Notes under the pieces: model-generated
Seen by the model: the letters and a program-made list of their open reading frames with translations, nothing else
Database searches by the model: none
Told to the model about the DNA's origin: nothing
Program-made: the position numbers and the translations under genes
In this document: in pieces, positions 9,195-17,600 of the stretch
Layout: every line of letters starts with the position of its first letter
How positions within the stretch are numbered: the first letter of the stretch is position 1
Source of the DNA: Streptococcus sp. SPS1
Lineage (GTDB): Bacteria; Bacillota; Bacilli; Lactobacillales; Streptococcaceae
Direction of reading: 5' to 3'
DNA length: 64,000 bases
NCBI RefSeq assembly: GCF_030439915.1
Contig: NZ_JAQFJG010000002.1
Coordinates: 62,001-126,000, forward strand

Positions 9195-9218
9195 TATAAT
9201 AGTCAAAGATAGTCAAGG
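9195..9218 (+). promoter_or_regulatory. ctsR-clpC promoter with CtsR operator
   Basis: TATAAT at 9195-9200 is followed at once by AGTCAAAGATAGTCAAGG (9201-9218). This is a direct heptad repeat matching the CtsR box GGTCAAA-NAN-GGTCAAA with small deviations. It implies autorepression of ctsR-clpC and induction on heat or protein-folding stress. Confidence 0.88.
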
Positions 9219-9242
9219 TTTAAAGAGAGAGGTGGGTTTGTA

Positions 9243-9701
9243 ATGAGATTTAAAAATACATCGGATCATATTGAGGCCTACATCAAGGCGATTTTAGATC
9301 AATCTGGTATTGTGGAGTTGCAACGGAGTCAGTTGGCAGATACCTTTCAGGTTGTCCCTAGTCAGATTAACTACGTGATCAAGACACGCTTTACGGAAAG
9401 TAGAGGCTACTTGGTTGAAAGTAAGCGTGGTGGCGGAGGCTACATTCGTATAGGGCGGATTGAGTTTTCTAGTCATCATGAAATGCTCCGGGAGCTGCTT
9501 TACTCGATTGGTGAGCAGGTCAGTCAAGAAATTTATGAGGATATTCTACAGCTTTTGGTTGAGCAGGAATTGATGACCAAGCAGGAGATGAATTTGCTAG
9601 TATCAGTAGCTTTGGATCGTGTTCTAGGAGAAGAAGCTCCAGTTGTTCGAGCAAACATGCTACGACAGGTCATACAAGAGGTAGATAGAAAAGGGAAGTA
9701 A
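9243..9701 (+). CDS. ctsR: Heat-shock repressor CtsR
   Basis: This 152-aa class III stress repressor has an N-terminal winged helix (ELQRSQLADTFQVVPSQINYVIKTR in two halves around residues 24-48). The glycine-rich beta-wing RGGGGYIRI (about 62-70) inserts in the minor groove and senses heat. A C-terminal dimerisation domain follows. RBS GAGAGGTGGG is upstream. It is separated from clpC by one base and is under its own CtsR box. Confidence 0.96.
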   Translation: MRFKNTSDHIEAYIKAILDQSGIVELQRSQLADTFQVVPSQINYVIKTRFTESRGYLVESKRGGGGYIRIGRIEFSSHHEMLRELLYSIGEQVSQEIYEDILQLLVEQELMTKQEMNLLVSVALDRVLGEEAPVVRANMLRQVIQEVDRKGK

Positions 9702-9702
9702 G

Positions 9703-12135
9703 ATGAACTATTCAAAAGCATTGAATGAATGTATCGAAAGTGCCTACATGGTTGCTGGCCATTTTGGAGCTCGTTATCTAGAGTCTTGGCACTTGTTGAT
9801 TGCCATGTCCAATCACAGTTATAGTGTGGCAGGGGCGACTTTAAATGATTATCCATATGAGATGGACCGTTTAGAAGAAGTCGCTTTGGAACTGACTAAA
9901 ACGGACTATAGCCAGGATGAAACCTTTACGGAATTGCTGTTTTCTCATCGTTTGCAGGTCCTTTTTGATGAAGCAGAGTATGTAGCGTCAGTGGTTCATG
10001 CTAAGGTGCTGGGGACGGAGCATGTCCTCTATGCGATTTTGCATGATGGCAATGCCTTGGCGACTCGTATCTTGGAGAGGGCTGGTTTTTCTTATGAAGA
10101 CAAGAAAGATCAGGTCAAGATTGCAGCCCTTCGTCGAAATTTAGAAGAACGAGCAGGCTGGACTCGTGAAGATCTCAAGGCTTTACGCCAACGCCATCGT
10201 ACAGTAGCTGATAAGCAAAATTCTATGGCTAATATGATGGGCATGCCCCAGACTCCGAGTGGTGGTCTCGAGGACTATACGCATGATTTGACAGAGCAAG
10301 CGCGTTCTGGCAAGTTGGAGCCAGTCATCGGTCGGGATAAGGAAATCTCGCGTATGATTCAAATCTTGAGCCGTAAGACCAAGAACAATCCTGTCTTGGT
10401 TGGAGATGCTGGTGTCGGGAAAACAGCTCTGGCGCTTGGTCTTGCCCAGCGTATTGCTAGTGGTGATGTGCCTGTGGAGATGGCTAAGATGCGCGTGTTA
10501 GAACTTGATTTGATGAACGTTGTTGCAGGTACACGTTTCCGTGGTGACTTTGAAGAACGCATGAATAATATCATCAAGGATATTGAAGAAGATGGCCAAG
10601 TAATCCTCTTTATCGATGAACTTCATACCATCATGGGTTCTGGGAGCGGGATTGACTCAACTCTGGATGCGGCCAATATCTTGAAACCAGCCTTGGCCCG
10701 TGGAACTTTGAGAACGGTTGGTGCCACCACTCAGGAAGAGTACCAAAAACACATCGAAAAAGACGCAGCCCTTTCTCGTCGTTTCGCCAAAGTGACGATT
10801 GAAGAGCCAAGTGTGGCCGACAGTATGGCCATTTTGCAAGGTTTGAAGGCGACTTATGAGAAGCACCATCGTGTGCAAATCACAGATGAAGCGGTTGAAA
10901 CAGCGGTCAAGATGGCCCATCGTTACTTGACTAGTCGTCATTTGCCAGACTCTGCTATCGATCTCTTGGATGAGGCAGCAGCAACAGTGCAAAATAAATC
11001 CAAGCATGTAAAAGCAGACGATTCTGGCTTGAGTTCAGCTGACAAGGCCCTGATGGATGGCAAGTGGAAACAGGCGGCTCAGCTAATCGCAAAAGAAGAG
11101 GAAGTCCCAGTCTATAAAGATTTGGTGACAGAGTCTGATATTTTGACTACCTTGAGTCGCTTGTCAGGTATTCCAGTCCAAAAACTGACTCAGACTGATG
11201 CTAAGAAATACCTGAATCTGGAAGCTGAACTGCACAAACGTGTCATCGGTCAAGATCAAGCTGTTTCAAGTATTAGCCGTGCGATTCGCCGCAATCAGTC
11301 AGGGATTCGCAGTCACAAGCGTCCGATTGGTTCCTTTATGTTCTTAGGGCCTACGGGTGTCGGTAAGACCGAATTGGCCAAAGCTCTGGCAGAAGTTCTT
11401 TTTGACGATGAATCAGCCCTTATCCGCTTTGATATGAGTGAGTATATGGAGAAATTCGCAGCCAGTCGTCTCAATGGAGCTCCTCCGGGCTATGTGGGTT
11501 ATGAAGAAGGTGGGGAGTTGACAGAGAAGGTTCGCAATAAACCCTATTCCGTTCTCCTCTTTGACGAGGTAGAGAAGGCCCATCCAGACATCTTTAATGT
11601 TCTCTTGCAGGTCTTGGATGACGGTGTCTTGACCGATAGCAAGGGACGCAAGGTTGACTTTTCAAATACCATTATCATCATGACGTCAAACCTTGGTGCG
11701 ACAGCCCTTCGTGATGACAAGACTGTCGGATTTGGGGCTAAGGATATTCGTTTTGATCAGGAAAATATGGAAAAACGCATGTTTGAAGAGCTGAAAAAAG
11801 CTTATAGACCTGAGTTTATTAACCGTATTGATGAAAAGGTGGTCTTCCATAGCCTGTCTAGTGACCATATGCAGGAAGTGGTGAAGATTATGGTTAAACC
11901 TTTAGTGGCAAGTTTGGCTGAAAAAGGTATTGACTTGAAATTACAAACTTCCGCACTGAAATTGTTGGCCAATCAAGGATATGACCCAGAGATGGGAGCT
12001 CGTCCACTTCGCAGAACCCTACAAACAGAAGTGGAAGACAAGTTGGCAGAACTTCTTCTTAAGGGAGAATTAGTGGCAGGTAGCACACTTAAGATTGGTG
12101 TCAAAGCAGGCCAGTTAAAATTTGATATTGTATAA
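9703..12135 (+). CDS. clpC: ClpC-type AAA+ unfoldase
   Basis: This ATPase partner of ClpP is 810 aa long. It has Clp-N double repeats (1-140), AAA1 with Walker [11 protein letters not shown] (about 235) and IDELHTIMG, a short middle coiled segment (about 440-480), and AAA2 with Walker [11 protein letters not shown] (about 550) and [12 protein letters not shown]. The ClpP-contact loop is VGFGAKD. The C-terminal D2-small domain contains [14 protein letters not shown]. The middle region holds the [20 protein letters not shown] type segment typical of streptococcal ClpC. RBS GGGAAG lies within the ctsR end. It is co-transcribed with ctsR. Confidence 0.96.
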   Translation: MNYSKALNECIESAYMVAGHFGARYLESWHLLIAMSNHSYSVAGATLNDYPYEMDRLEEVALELTKTDYSQDETFTELLFSHRLQVLFDEAEYVASVVHAKVLGTEHVLYAILHDGNALATRILERAGFSYEDKKDQVKIAALRRNLEERAGWTREDLKALRQRHRTVADKQNSMANMMGMPQTPSGGLEDYTHDLTEQARSGKLEPVIGRDKEISRMIQILSRKTKNNPVLVGDAGVGKTALALGLAQRIASGDVPVEMAKMRVLELDLMNVVAGTRFRGDFEERMNNIIKDIEEDGQVILFIDELHTIMGSGSGIDSTLDAANILKPALARGTLRTVGATTQEEYQKHIEKDAALSRRFAKVTIEEPSVADSMAILQGLKATYEKHHRVQITDEAVETAVKMAHRYLTSRHLPDSAIDLLDEAAATVQNKSKHVKADDSGLSSADKALMDGKWKQAAQLIAKEEEVPVYKDLVTESDILTTLSRLSGIPVQKLTQTDAKKYLNLEAELHKRVIGQDQAVSSISRAIRRNQSGIRSHKRPIGSFMFLGPTGVGKTELAKALAEVLFDDESALIRFDMSEYMEKFAASRLNGAPPGYVGYEEGGELTEKVRNKPYSVLLFDEVEKAHPDIFNVLLQVLDDGVLTDSKGRKVDFSNTIIIMTSNLGATALRDDKTVGFGAKDIRFDQENMEKRMFEELKKAYRPEFINRIDEKVVFHSLSSDHMQEVVKIMVKPLVASLAEKGIDLKLQTSALKLLANQGYDPEMGARPLRRTLQTEVEDKLAELLLKGELVAGSTLKIGVKAGQLKFDIV

Positions 12136-12178
12136 AAGAATAAAAGTATCAGCATCTGACCATAAGTCACAGTGGAGT

Positions 12179-12292
12179 GATACTCAATGAAAATCAAAGA
12201 GCAAACTAGGAAGCTAGCCGCAGGTTGCTCAAAACACTGTTTTGAGGTTGCAGATAGGGCTGACGTGGTTTGAAGAGATTTTCGAAGAGTAT
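12179..12292 (-). repeat. BOX element, internally deleted
   Basis: Reading + strand, the order is boxC (ACTCAATGAAAATCAAAGAG...GCCGCAGGTTGCTC), a shortened boxB (AAAACACTGTTTTGAGGTTG) and the end of boxA (GACGTGGTTTGAAGAGATTT, then TCGAAGAGTAT). The middle, including most of boxA's GGCAAGGCGACG and boxB's GACTTCGTCAGT palindrome, is missing. This copy should therefore be defective in folding. Confidence 0.85.
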
Positions 12293-12663
12293 GAAACTAA
12301 AACCTATAGCTTCTAAAGGATCCGTGGTTTTCACTATTCAACCCAAAATTCATATGTTTATTTACCCTCCATCGTATTTGTCTTAGGGCGTGTGTAGTAG
12401 AAAAAGAGCAGTCTTATCTGAAATTTTTATCCTTTCAAAAGAGACCTGTTTCTTTTTTGCCTGTCAAATCCGTTCTAGCTGGTATTTGAAAAATCAAACT
12501 AAGCTGCAAGATGAATGATTTTCTTGTATTTACGTTGTTGTTGACAACAAGTAGAGGATAAATGAAATCCATTCCATTATCATAGATGATAGGCTGGTAG
12601 GAAATTTTCAAATAACATACAGGAAATAGATGTGTGAAGTTCTGGTAGTAGAAAGGGAGAGAG
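12293..12663. other. Intergenic region before rr06
   Basis: This 370-bp AT-rich spacer has no credible gene. It includes the palindromic GTTGTTGACAAC (12534-12545) and a GGGAGAGAG ribosome-binding site for rr06 at its end. No consensus promoter stands out. Confidence 0.5.
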
Positions 12664-13317
12664 ATGAACATTTTAGTTGCAGATGACGAGGAAATGATTA
12701 GAGAAGGAATTGCAGCATTTCTGACAGAAGAGGGTTATCATGTCATTATGGCTAAGGATGGACAAGAGGCCTTGGAAAAATTTCAAGATCTCCCTATCCA
12801 TCTCATGGTACTGGATTTAATGATGCCTAGGAAGAGTGGTTTTGAAGTGTTAAAAGAAATCAATCAAGAGCACGATATTCCTGTCATCGTCTTGAGTGCT
12901 CTGGGAGATGAAACTACTCAGTCACAGGTATTTGATCTCTATGCTGATGATCATGTGACAAAGCCTTTTTCTTTGGTACTGCTTGCCAAGCGTATTAAAG
13001 CGCTTATCAGACGTTACTACGTCATAGAGGATCTTTGGCAATATCAGGATGCAACAGTGGATTTTACCTCTTACAAAGCACATTATAAAAATGAAGAAAT
13101 TGATCTCAAACCAAAGGAATTACTGGTACTAAAGTGTTTGATTCAACATAAAAATCAAGTTTTAAGTAGAGAGCAGATATTGGAAGAAATTTCAAAAGAT
13201 GTAGCTGATTTACCTTGTGATAGGGTCGTTGACGTCTATATTCGTACTCTTCGCAAAAAATTGGCTTTGGATTGCATTGTGACTGTGAAAAATGTTGGGT
13301 ATAAGATTAGCTTATGA
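12664..13317 (+). CDS. rr06: Response regulator RR06 (OmpR family)
   Basis: This 217-aa OmpR/PhoB-type regulator has an N-terminal receiver with acidic pocket D7/D8, phospho-acceptor D51 (VLDLMMP) and Lys in HVTKPF. The C-terminal winged helix (about 125-217) includes [20 protein letters not shown] and [14 protein letters not shown]. The context (hk06 and PspC loci) identifies it as RR06/CbpR, which regulates cbpA/pspC expression in pneumococcus. The kinase start overlaps its stop by four bases. Confidence 0.9.
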   Translation: MNILVADDEEMIREGIAAFLTEEGYHVIMAKDGQEALEKFQDLPIHLMVLDLMMPRKSGFEVLKEINQEHDIPVIVLSALGDETTQSQVFDLYADDHVTKPFSLVLLAKRIKALIRRYYVIEDLWQYQDATVDFTSYKAHYKNEEIDLKPKELLVLKCLIQHKNQVLSREQILEEISKDVADLPCDRVVDVYIRTLRKKLALDCIVTVKNVGYKISL

Positions 13318-14657
13318 TAAAAAATCCTAAATTATTAACCAAGTCTTTTTTAAGAAGTTTTGCAATTCTAGGTGGTATTGGTCTAGTTATTCATATAGCT
13401 ATTTATTTGACCTTTCCTTTTTATTATATTCAATTAGAGGGGGAAAAGTTTAATGAGAGCGCAAGAGTGTTTACGGAGTATTTAAAGACTAAGACAGCGG
13501 ATGAAATTCCAAGCTTACTCCAGTCTTATTCAAAGTCCTTGACTATATCTGCTCACCTTAAAAGAGATATCTTAGATAAGCGACTTCCTCTTGTGCATGA
13601 CTTAGATATTAAAGATGGAGAGCTATCAAATTATATCGTGATGTTAGATATGCCTGTTAGTACAGCAGATGGTAAACAGGTAACGGTGCAGTTTGTGCAA
13701 GGAGTGGATATCTACAAAGAAGCAAAGAATATTTTGCTTTTGTATCTCCCATATACATTTTTGGTTACAATTGCTTTTTCCTTTGTTTTTTCTTATTTTT
13801 ATACGAAACGCTTGCTCAATCCTCTTTTTTATATTTCAGAAGTGACTAGTAAGATGCAAGATTTGGATGACAATATTCGTTTTGATGAAAGCAGAAAAGA
13901 TGAAGTTGGTGAAGTTGGAAAACAGATTAATGGTGTGTATGAGCACTTGTTGAAAGTTATTCATGAGTTGGAAAATCGCAATGAGCAAATTGTAAAATTG
14001 CAAAATCAAAAGGTTTCCTTTGTCCGTGGAGCATCACATGAATTAAAGACACCTCTAGCTACTCTCAGGATTATCTTAGAAAATATGCAATACAATGTGG
14101 GAGATTATAAGGATCATCCTAAGTATCTTGAAAAAAGTATTGATAAAATCGATCAGATGAGTTTCTTGCTAGAGGAAGTGTTGGAATCTTCTAAATTTCA
14201 AGAATGGACAGAGTGCAGTGAGATTTTAATGGTAAATACCGTTTTGACAGATGTTTTGTCTCGATATCAGGAATTGACATTTTCTAAAAATCTTGTGATT
14301 GATAATCAGTTGACTACTGATACAAAAGTAAGGATGAGCTTGAAGGCTTTGGATAAAGTCTTGACAAATCTTATCAGTAATGCTATCAAGTATTCAGATC
14401 AATCTGGCATTGTGACTATTTCTGAGCAAGATGGTTATCTTTCTATTAGGAATACATGTGCTCCGTTGAATCAGGAAGAGTTAGAACATTTATTTGATAT
14501 TTTTTACCATTCACAAATTGTAACAGACAGAGAAACAGGATCAGGATTGGGTCTTTATATTGTTAAGAATATCTTAGAAAGTCATCGTATGTCCTATAGT
14601 TTCTTGCCTTATGAACAAGGGATGGAATTTAAAATCTGCCTGTTACCAGATAGTTAG
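13314..14657 (+). CDS. hk06: Sensor histidine kinase HK06
   Basis: This 447-aa membrane sensor has two transmembrane segments (about 13-38 and 140-163) flanking an extracellular domain of about 100 residues. A HAMP-like region follows, then the HisKA domain with phospho-acceptor His in [15 protein letters not shown] (about 243). The ATPase domain has the N-box [11 protein letters not shown] and G-boxes ([13 protein letters not shown]). It partners RR06, is translationally coupled to it, and lies next to the PspC-like genes that this system is known to control. Confidence 0.9.
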   Translation: MIKNPKLLTKSFLRSFAILGGIGLVIHIAIYLTFPFYYIQLEGEKFNESARVFTEYLKTKTADEIPSLLQSYSKSLTISAHLKRDILDKRLPLVHDLDIKDGELSNYIVMLDMPVSTADGKQVTVQFVQGVDIYKEAKNILLLYLPYTFLVTIAFSFVFSYFYTKRLLNPLFYISEVTSKMQDLDDNIRFDESRKDEVGEVGKQINGVYEHLLKVIHELENRNEQIVKLQNQKVSFVRGASHELKTPLATLRIILENMQYNVGDYKDHPKYLEKSIDKIDQMSFLLEEVLESSKFQEWTECSEILMVNTVLTDVLSRYQELTFSKNLVIDNQLTTDTKVRMSLKALDKVLTNLISNAIKYSDQSGIVTISEQDGYLSIRNTCAPLNQEELEHLFDIFYHSQIVTDRETGSGLGLYIVKNILESHRMSYSFLPYEQGMEFKICLLPDS

Positions 14658-14658
14658 C

Positions 14659-14684
14659 TTTAGTAAGACTCTTTTCTTACTTGA
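14659..14684 (+). terminator. Short hairpin after hk06
   Basis: AGTAAGA-CTCTTT-TCTTACTT follows the hk06 stop within ten bases. The T-run is weak, so termination may be incomplete. Confidence 0.45.
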
Positions 14685-14763
14685 GGATGATTTGAAGAAG
14701 TGACGAGATGATCTTGTGGCAAGAAAGAACTGATTTCTAGTGGTAAAGTTGTTTGATTTGTGT

Positions 14764-14875
14764 TATAGTGAATATGCATGGGGTAACCTTTCTAAATGGT
14801 TTATTGTGCAATTCTATTTTACCAAGACTATCGCAACCATGCAAAAAAGCAACGGCACAAACCGTTGCTTTTTTT
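14764..14875 (+). ncRNA. Candidate small structured RNA downstream of hk06
   Basis: An extended -10 (TGTTATAGT, hexamer 14764-14769) lies about 6 bases before a sequence that can fold tightly. TGCATGG (14775-14781) pairs with CCATGCA (14837-14843), and GGTAA (14782-14786) pairs with TTACC (14819-14823). The strong terminator follows directly. The result would be an RNA of about 100 nt with promoter, closed fold and terminator but no good open frame. No clear -35 is seen. Not matched to any RNA I know. Confidence 0.45.
14843..14875. terminator. Bidirectional terminator between hk06 and the PspC-like pseudogene
   Basis: AAAAAAGCAACGG-CACAAA-CCGTTGCTTTTTTT is a 13-bp stem with T-runs on both strands. 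It serves the + strand (hk06 or the candidate sRNA) and the - strand PspC-like gene. Confidence 0.9.
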
Positions 14876-14986
14876 GGAGATAAGGGACTATTGTCCCAGA
14901 CTCGTTTTTTATATTTAAGGTTAGACTTTTATCCCAGGTTCTTAGCTCTGTTAGGCAAGGCTAGAGGGGACAGAAGGTCTTTTCCC

Positions 14987-16187
14987 TTAATCTTCTTTGC
15001 GACGGCGTCTTGCTAGACCAAGTCCTAAGATAGCAGTGCTTGCTGCTGCAGCCAGCAAGGCTGTTGAATCAGCAGTTCCTGTATTTGGCAATGTTTTCTT
15101 ACTTGTAGTATCCTTGGTCGTTTCTTTAGGAGTCGATTTCGCTTGAGTACTTGGAGTCGCTTGGTTAGAAGGTGTCTCCTGATTAGACTTATTAGACATA
15201 GTCTTAATAGCAAACAAGCTAAAATGATTGATTCTAAAGATGACATGCCCATTTTCTACTTTGGAAGGAATAGGATCGAGTTTCCCATCTGGTCTCACAT
15301 GGTAGACTTGAACATCCTCTCCAAGACCTTCAAATGCAAGGCGAACAGTCCGCTCCTCATTTACATGTGTTTCCTTGCCATTTCTTGTTAAGGATAGGTC
15401 AAATAGGCGAATAGTGCCTCCACCTGCTTGGCTTACCTTTGTCGCCTTGTCCAGCGTCACCATCTGGCTTACCTTTGTCGCCTTGTCCAGCGTCACCATC
15501 TGGCTTACCTTTGTCGCCTTGTCCAGCGTCACCATCTGGCTTACCTTTGTCGCCTTGTCCAGCGTCACTATCTGGCTTACCTTTGTCGCCTTGTCCAGCG
15601 TCACCATCTGGCTTACCTTTGTCGCCTTGTCCAGTAGTTAACGTTTTCTTGTATTCAGCAACAAGATTATCCATTTCCTCTTTGGCTTGTTCTACCAAGT
15701 CTTCCACTGCTTTCCTATTTGGAAGGTCATCAAGTTGTTCGCGATACTCTTGTACAACTCCTTGAAGCTTTGTCAGAAGCTCTGTAAAACCAGAACCTGT
15801 TTTATCAAGTTCCTTTAAACAAATATCCATATACTGAGACAGAGCTAGCTTCGCTTTGTCAATAGCATCCTGAGTTTCTTTCTCTTGGAGCCGACTCAAG
15901 GTGTCCTCTAGTTCAACCAATTTATCAAGCTCTGTCTCAGTATCAATTTGGTTTCTATATTTCTCTTTTTCTCCTTCAGTTAAAGATAACTTTTCTAACA
16001 GGGCATGCAAGGTCTTCTTATAAGCACTTAAGGATGATACCCCTTGTGGCCTCGCTCCTTCAGCAGCTTGTACTACTTGAGGGCCACCGGCTGCTCCGCA
16101 GAAGAAGGTCGCAACCAATACACTGGCTACCCCTACACTAAATTTCCGGATAGAATATCGGTTCCGTCGTTCATGTCTTGCTCTCAT
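14987..16187 (-). pseudogene. PspC/Hic-like LPXTG surface protein, frameshifted
   Basis: The 5' part (16187 to about 15430) encodes a YSIRK signal peptide (RYSIRKFSVGVASVLVA), helical segments like those of PspC (SQYMDICLKELDKTGSGFTE) and 12-residue repeats (GQGDKGKPDGDA). It then leaves frame and stops at 15399. The C-terminal module TIRLFDLSLTRNGKETH...HFSLFAIKT, proline/threonine-rich wall region and LPNTG sorting signal (near 15080) are intact but in another frame, open to 14987. Compared with the intact paralogue at 17601, about 40 residues before the TIRLF module are missing, so an out-of-frame deletion at the repeat end is likely. RBS GGAGG precedes the ATG at 16187. An unanchored truncated protein could still be secreted. 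Confidence 0.85.
15431..15634 (-). repeat. 36-bp tandem repeats in the PspC-like pseudogene
   Basis: Five full 36-bp units start at 15431, 15467, 15503, 15539 and 15575, with a 24-base partial unit at 15611. They are almost identical; the unit at 15539 has one change (CACTATC for CACCATC, Gly to Ser). The intended frame reads GQGDKGKPDGDA. Because 36 is divisible by 3 and no unit contains stops, several other frames are open too, producing spurious ORFs. Confidence 0.95.
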
Positions 16188-16726
16188 GAGTAAGTTCCTC
16201 CAATATATTTTTATTTTATACTAGTCTATCCTATAAATGTTAACTAGATATGAATTTTAGATAGTTTTCTCTTTTTTAATTCCAACTCGACCTTTAAAAC
16301 GGCTCTCGGAGAATGCTTTACTAGATTCATAATTATAATTAATTCATTCCTTTGGTTTCACTCAAGGCACAACACAGAATGAAACCGTGTTGTGTTCTTT
16401 GTTTTAGTCTATAATAGAAATGAAAAAGCCTATCACTACTACAAATCATGGGGAGGTGAATAAGCAAGTGGTAGAGATACTTACTCGCATGTTTATAGGT
16501 GTCCTTATTCCTATCAACAAGCACAAGAACTGTGACTCTGAGCACCTAAACTTATACTTGAATAAGCGACTCGTTTGTGAAAGGAAAGAATAGTCAAGGG
16601 ATAGGCAGACTCAAATTTAATGAAAGTAAACATGTTAAAAACTATAATTTTAATATCAAAGTTTGGAAGGCTTACTTGTAGCCTTTTCATGGTATAATCA
16701 AGAGAATAAATCTTTATGGAGGAAGT
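16188..16726. other. Intergenic region between divergent surface loci
   Basis: This 539-bp AT-rich stretch contains a GGAGG ribosome-binding site for the minus-strand gene and a hairpin CACAACAC...GTGTTGTG (about 16370-16395). A 57-codon open frame (16420-16593) has a TATAAT five bases before its ATG and no ribosome-binding site. A TGGTATAATC promoter (about 16690) belongs to the DUF177 fragment. It looks like a recombination-scarred region without an intact gene. Confidence 0.5.
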
Positions 16727-16975
16727 ATGAAATTAAATATTCAAGAAATTCGTAAGCAGTCTGAAGGCTTGCATTTTGAACAAACGTTAGATCTAGCCGC
16801 AGACCTGCGTGCACGTAATCAAGAAATTTTAGATGTAAAAGATATCTTTGCAGTTGGGAAAGTTCAGTACGAAGACCGTATGTATTTCTTAGATTATCAG
16901 TTGTCTTATACCATTGTCCTTGCTTCTTTTTCTTTTTTTAATTCATATTGGGTTAACATAGAAATGTTACAGTAG
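16727..16975 (+). pseudogene. 5' fragment of a DUF177 (YceD-like) gene
   Basis: The first 66 or so codons (MKLNIQEIRKQSEGLHFEQT ... FLDYQLSYTIVLAS) match the start of the DUF177/YceD family, which in Firmicutes is linked to rpmF and 23S rRNA metabolism. After VLAS the reading changes to unrelated SFFNSYWVN and stops, at under half the usual length of about 170-180 aa. Its own promoter (TGGTATAATC) and GGAGG ribosome-binding site are retained. It is best read as a partial copy left by recombination; the functional gene should be elsewhere. Confidence 0.75.
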
Positions 16976-16993
16976 TGATAAAGAAAGGGGATC

Positions 16994-17524
16994 ATGATGA
17001 TAGCAATAATCATTATCTGTGTATTTTTAATTCGCTTGTTGTTCCTAAAGAAATCAATTGCAAATGAAAAACGGCTTCGTAGGGATGGTGGGCGAGAATT
17101 TGGCATTAAAAATACCAAACGTCTTACCTTGGTTCATATTGTTTTTTATCTGGCTTGTTTTATGGAAGCCCTAGTCTATCGACCGTCTTTCAATATGATG
17201 AGTGTTGTGGGTTTGGTGCTCCTGATATTTTCTATGTTGATGTTGCTACTTGTTATTCATCTGCTTGGGGATATTTGGACAGTCAAGTTGATGTTAGCAC
17301 CGAATCATAAGTTTGTGGATCATGTCTTATTTAGGACAGTAAAACATCCCAATTACTTTTTAAATATCCTTCCTGAGTTGATTGGTTTGACCTTGCTGAG
17401 TCATGCCTATATGACTTTTGTTTTAGTTTTTCCAGTTTATGCAGTTATTTTGTTTCGACGAATAGCTGAAGAGGAAAAGTTATTACATGAAGTTATAATC
17501 CCAAATGGAAGCATAAAGAGATAA
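16994..17524 (+). CDS. Isoprenylcysteine methyltransferase-like membrane protein
   Basis: The 176-aa protein has four or five membrane segments and the C-terminal features of the ICMT/phospholipid methyltransferase family: NHKFVDHVLFRTVKHPNYF with the conserved HPNY, and RIAEEEKLL. Bacterial members are membrane methyltransferases with mostly unknown substrates, so no specific reaction can be assigned. ATG codons at 16994 and 16997 follow AAAGGGG. It sits between the DUF177 fragment and the PspC-like gene; whether it belongs to the transferred surface locus is unclear. Confidence 0.75.
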   Translation: MMIAIIIICVFLIRLLFLKKSIANEKRLRRDGGREFGIKNTKRLTLVHIVFYLACFMEALVYRPSFNMMSVVGLVLLIFSMLMLLLVIHLLGDIWTVKLMLAPNHKFVDHVLFRTVKHPNYFLNILPELIGLTLLSHAYMTFVLVFPVYAVILFRRIAEEEKLLHEVIIPNGSIKR

Positions 17525-17600
17525 ATACAAGATTCAATTCATATACAGTTCATATTGAAATGATATAGTAGTGTTAAGAAAAATATTGGAGGAAATAATT

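Noticed and set aside
12136-12663. Possible insertion-sequence remnant before rr06
   Set aside because: Only a BOX element can be recognised; no transposase-like frame or terminal inverted repeats were seen.
14753-15016. 87-codon frame over the terminator downstream of hk06
   Set aside because: It reads through a strong hairpin terminator and has no ribosome-binding site or family resemblance.
15431-15634. CRISPR-like repeat array
   Set aside because: The units are contiguous without spacers and are in frame with a surface protein gene. It is a coding tandem repeat.
15375-15765. Plus-strand frames across the 36-bp repeats
   Set aside because: The repeats have no stops in several frames. 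These frames lack start signals and reflect the repeat composition only.
16420-16593. 57-codon open frame in the PspC intergenic region
   Set aside because: A TATAAT ends five bases before its ATG and no ribosome-binding site exists. The product resembles no known family.
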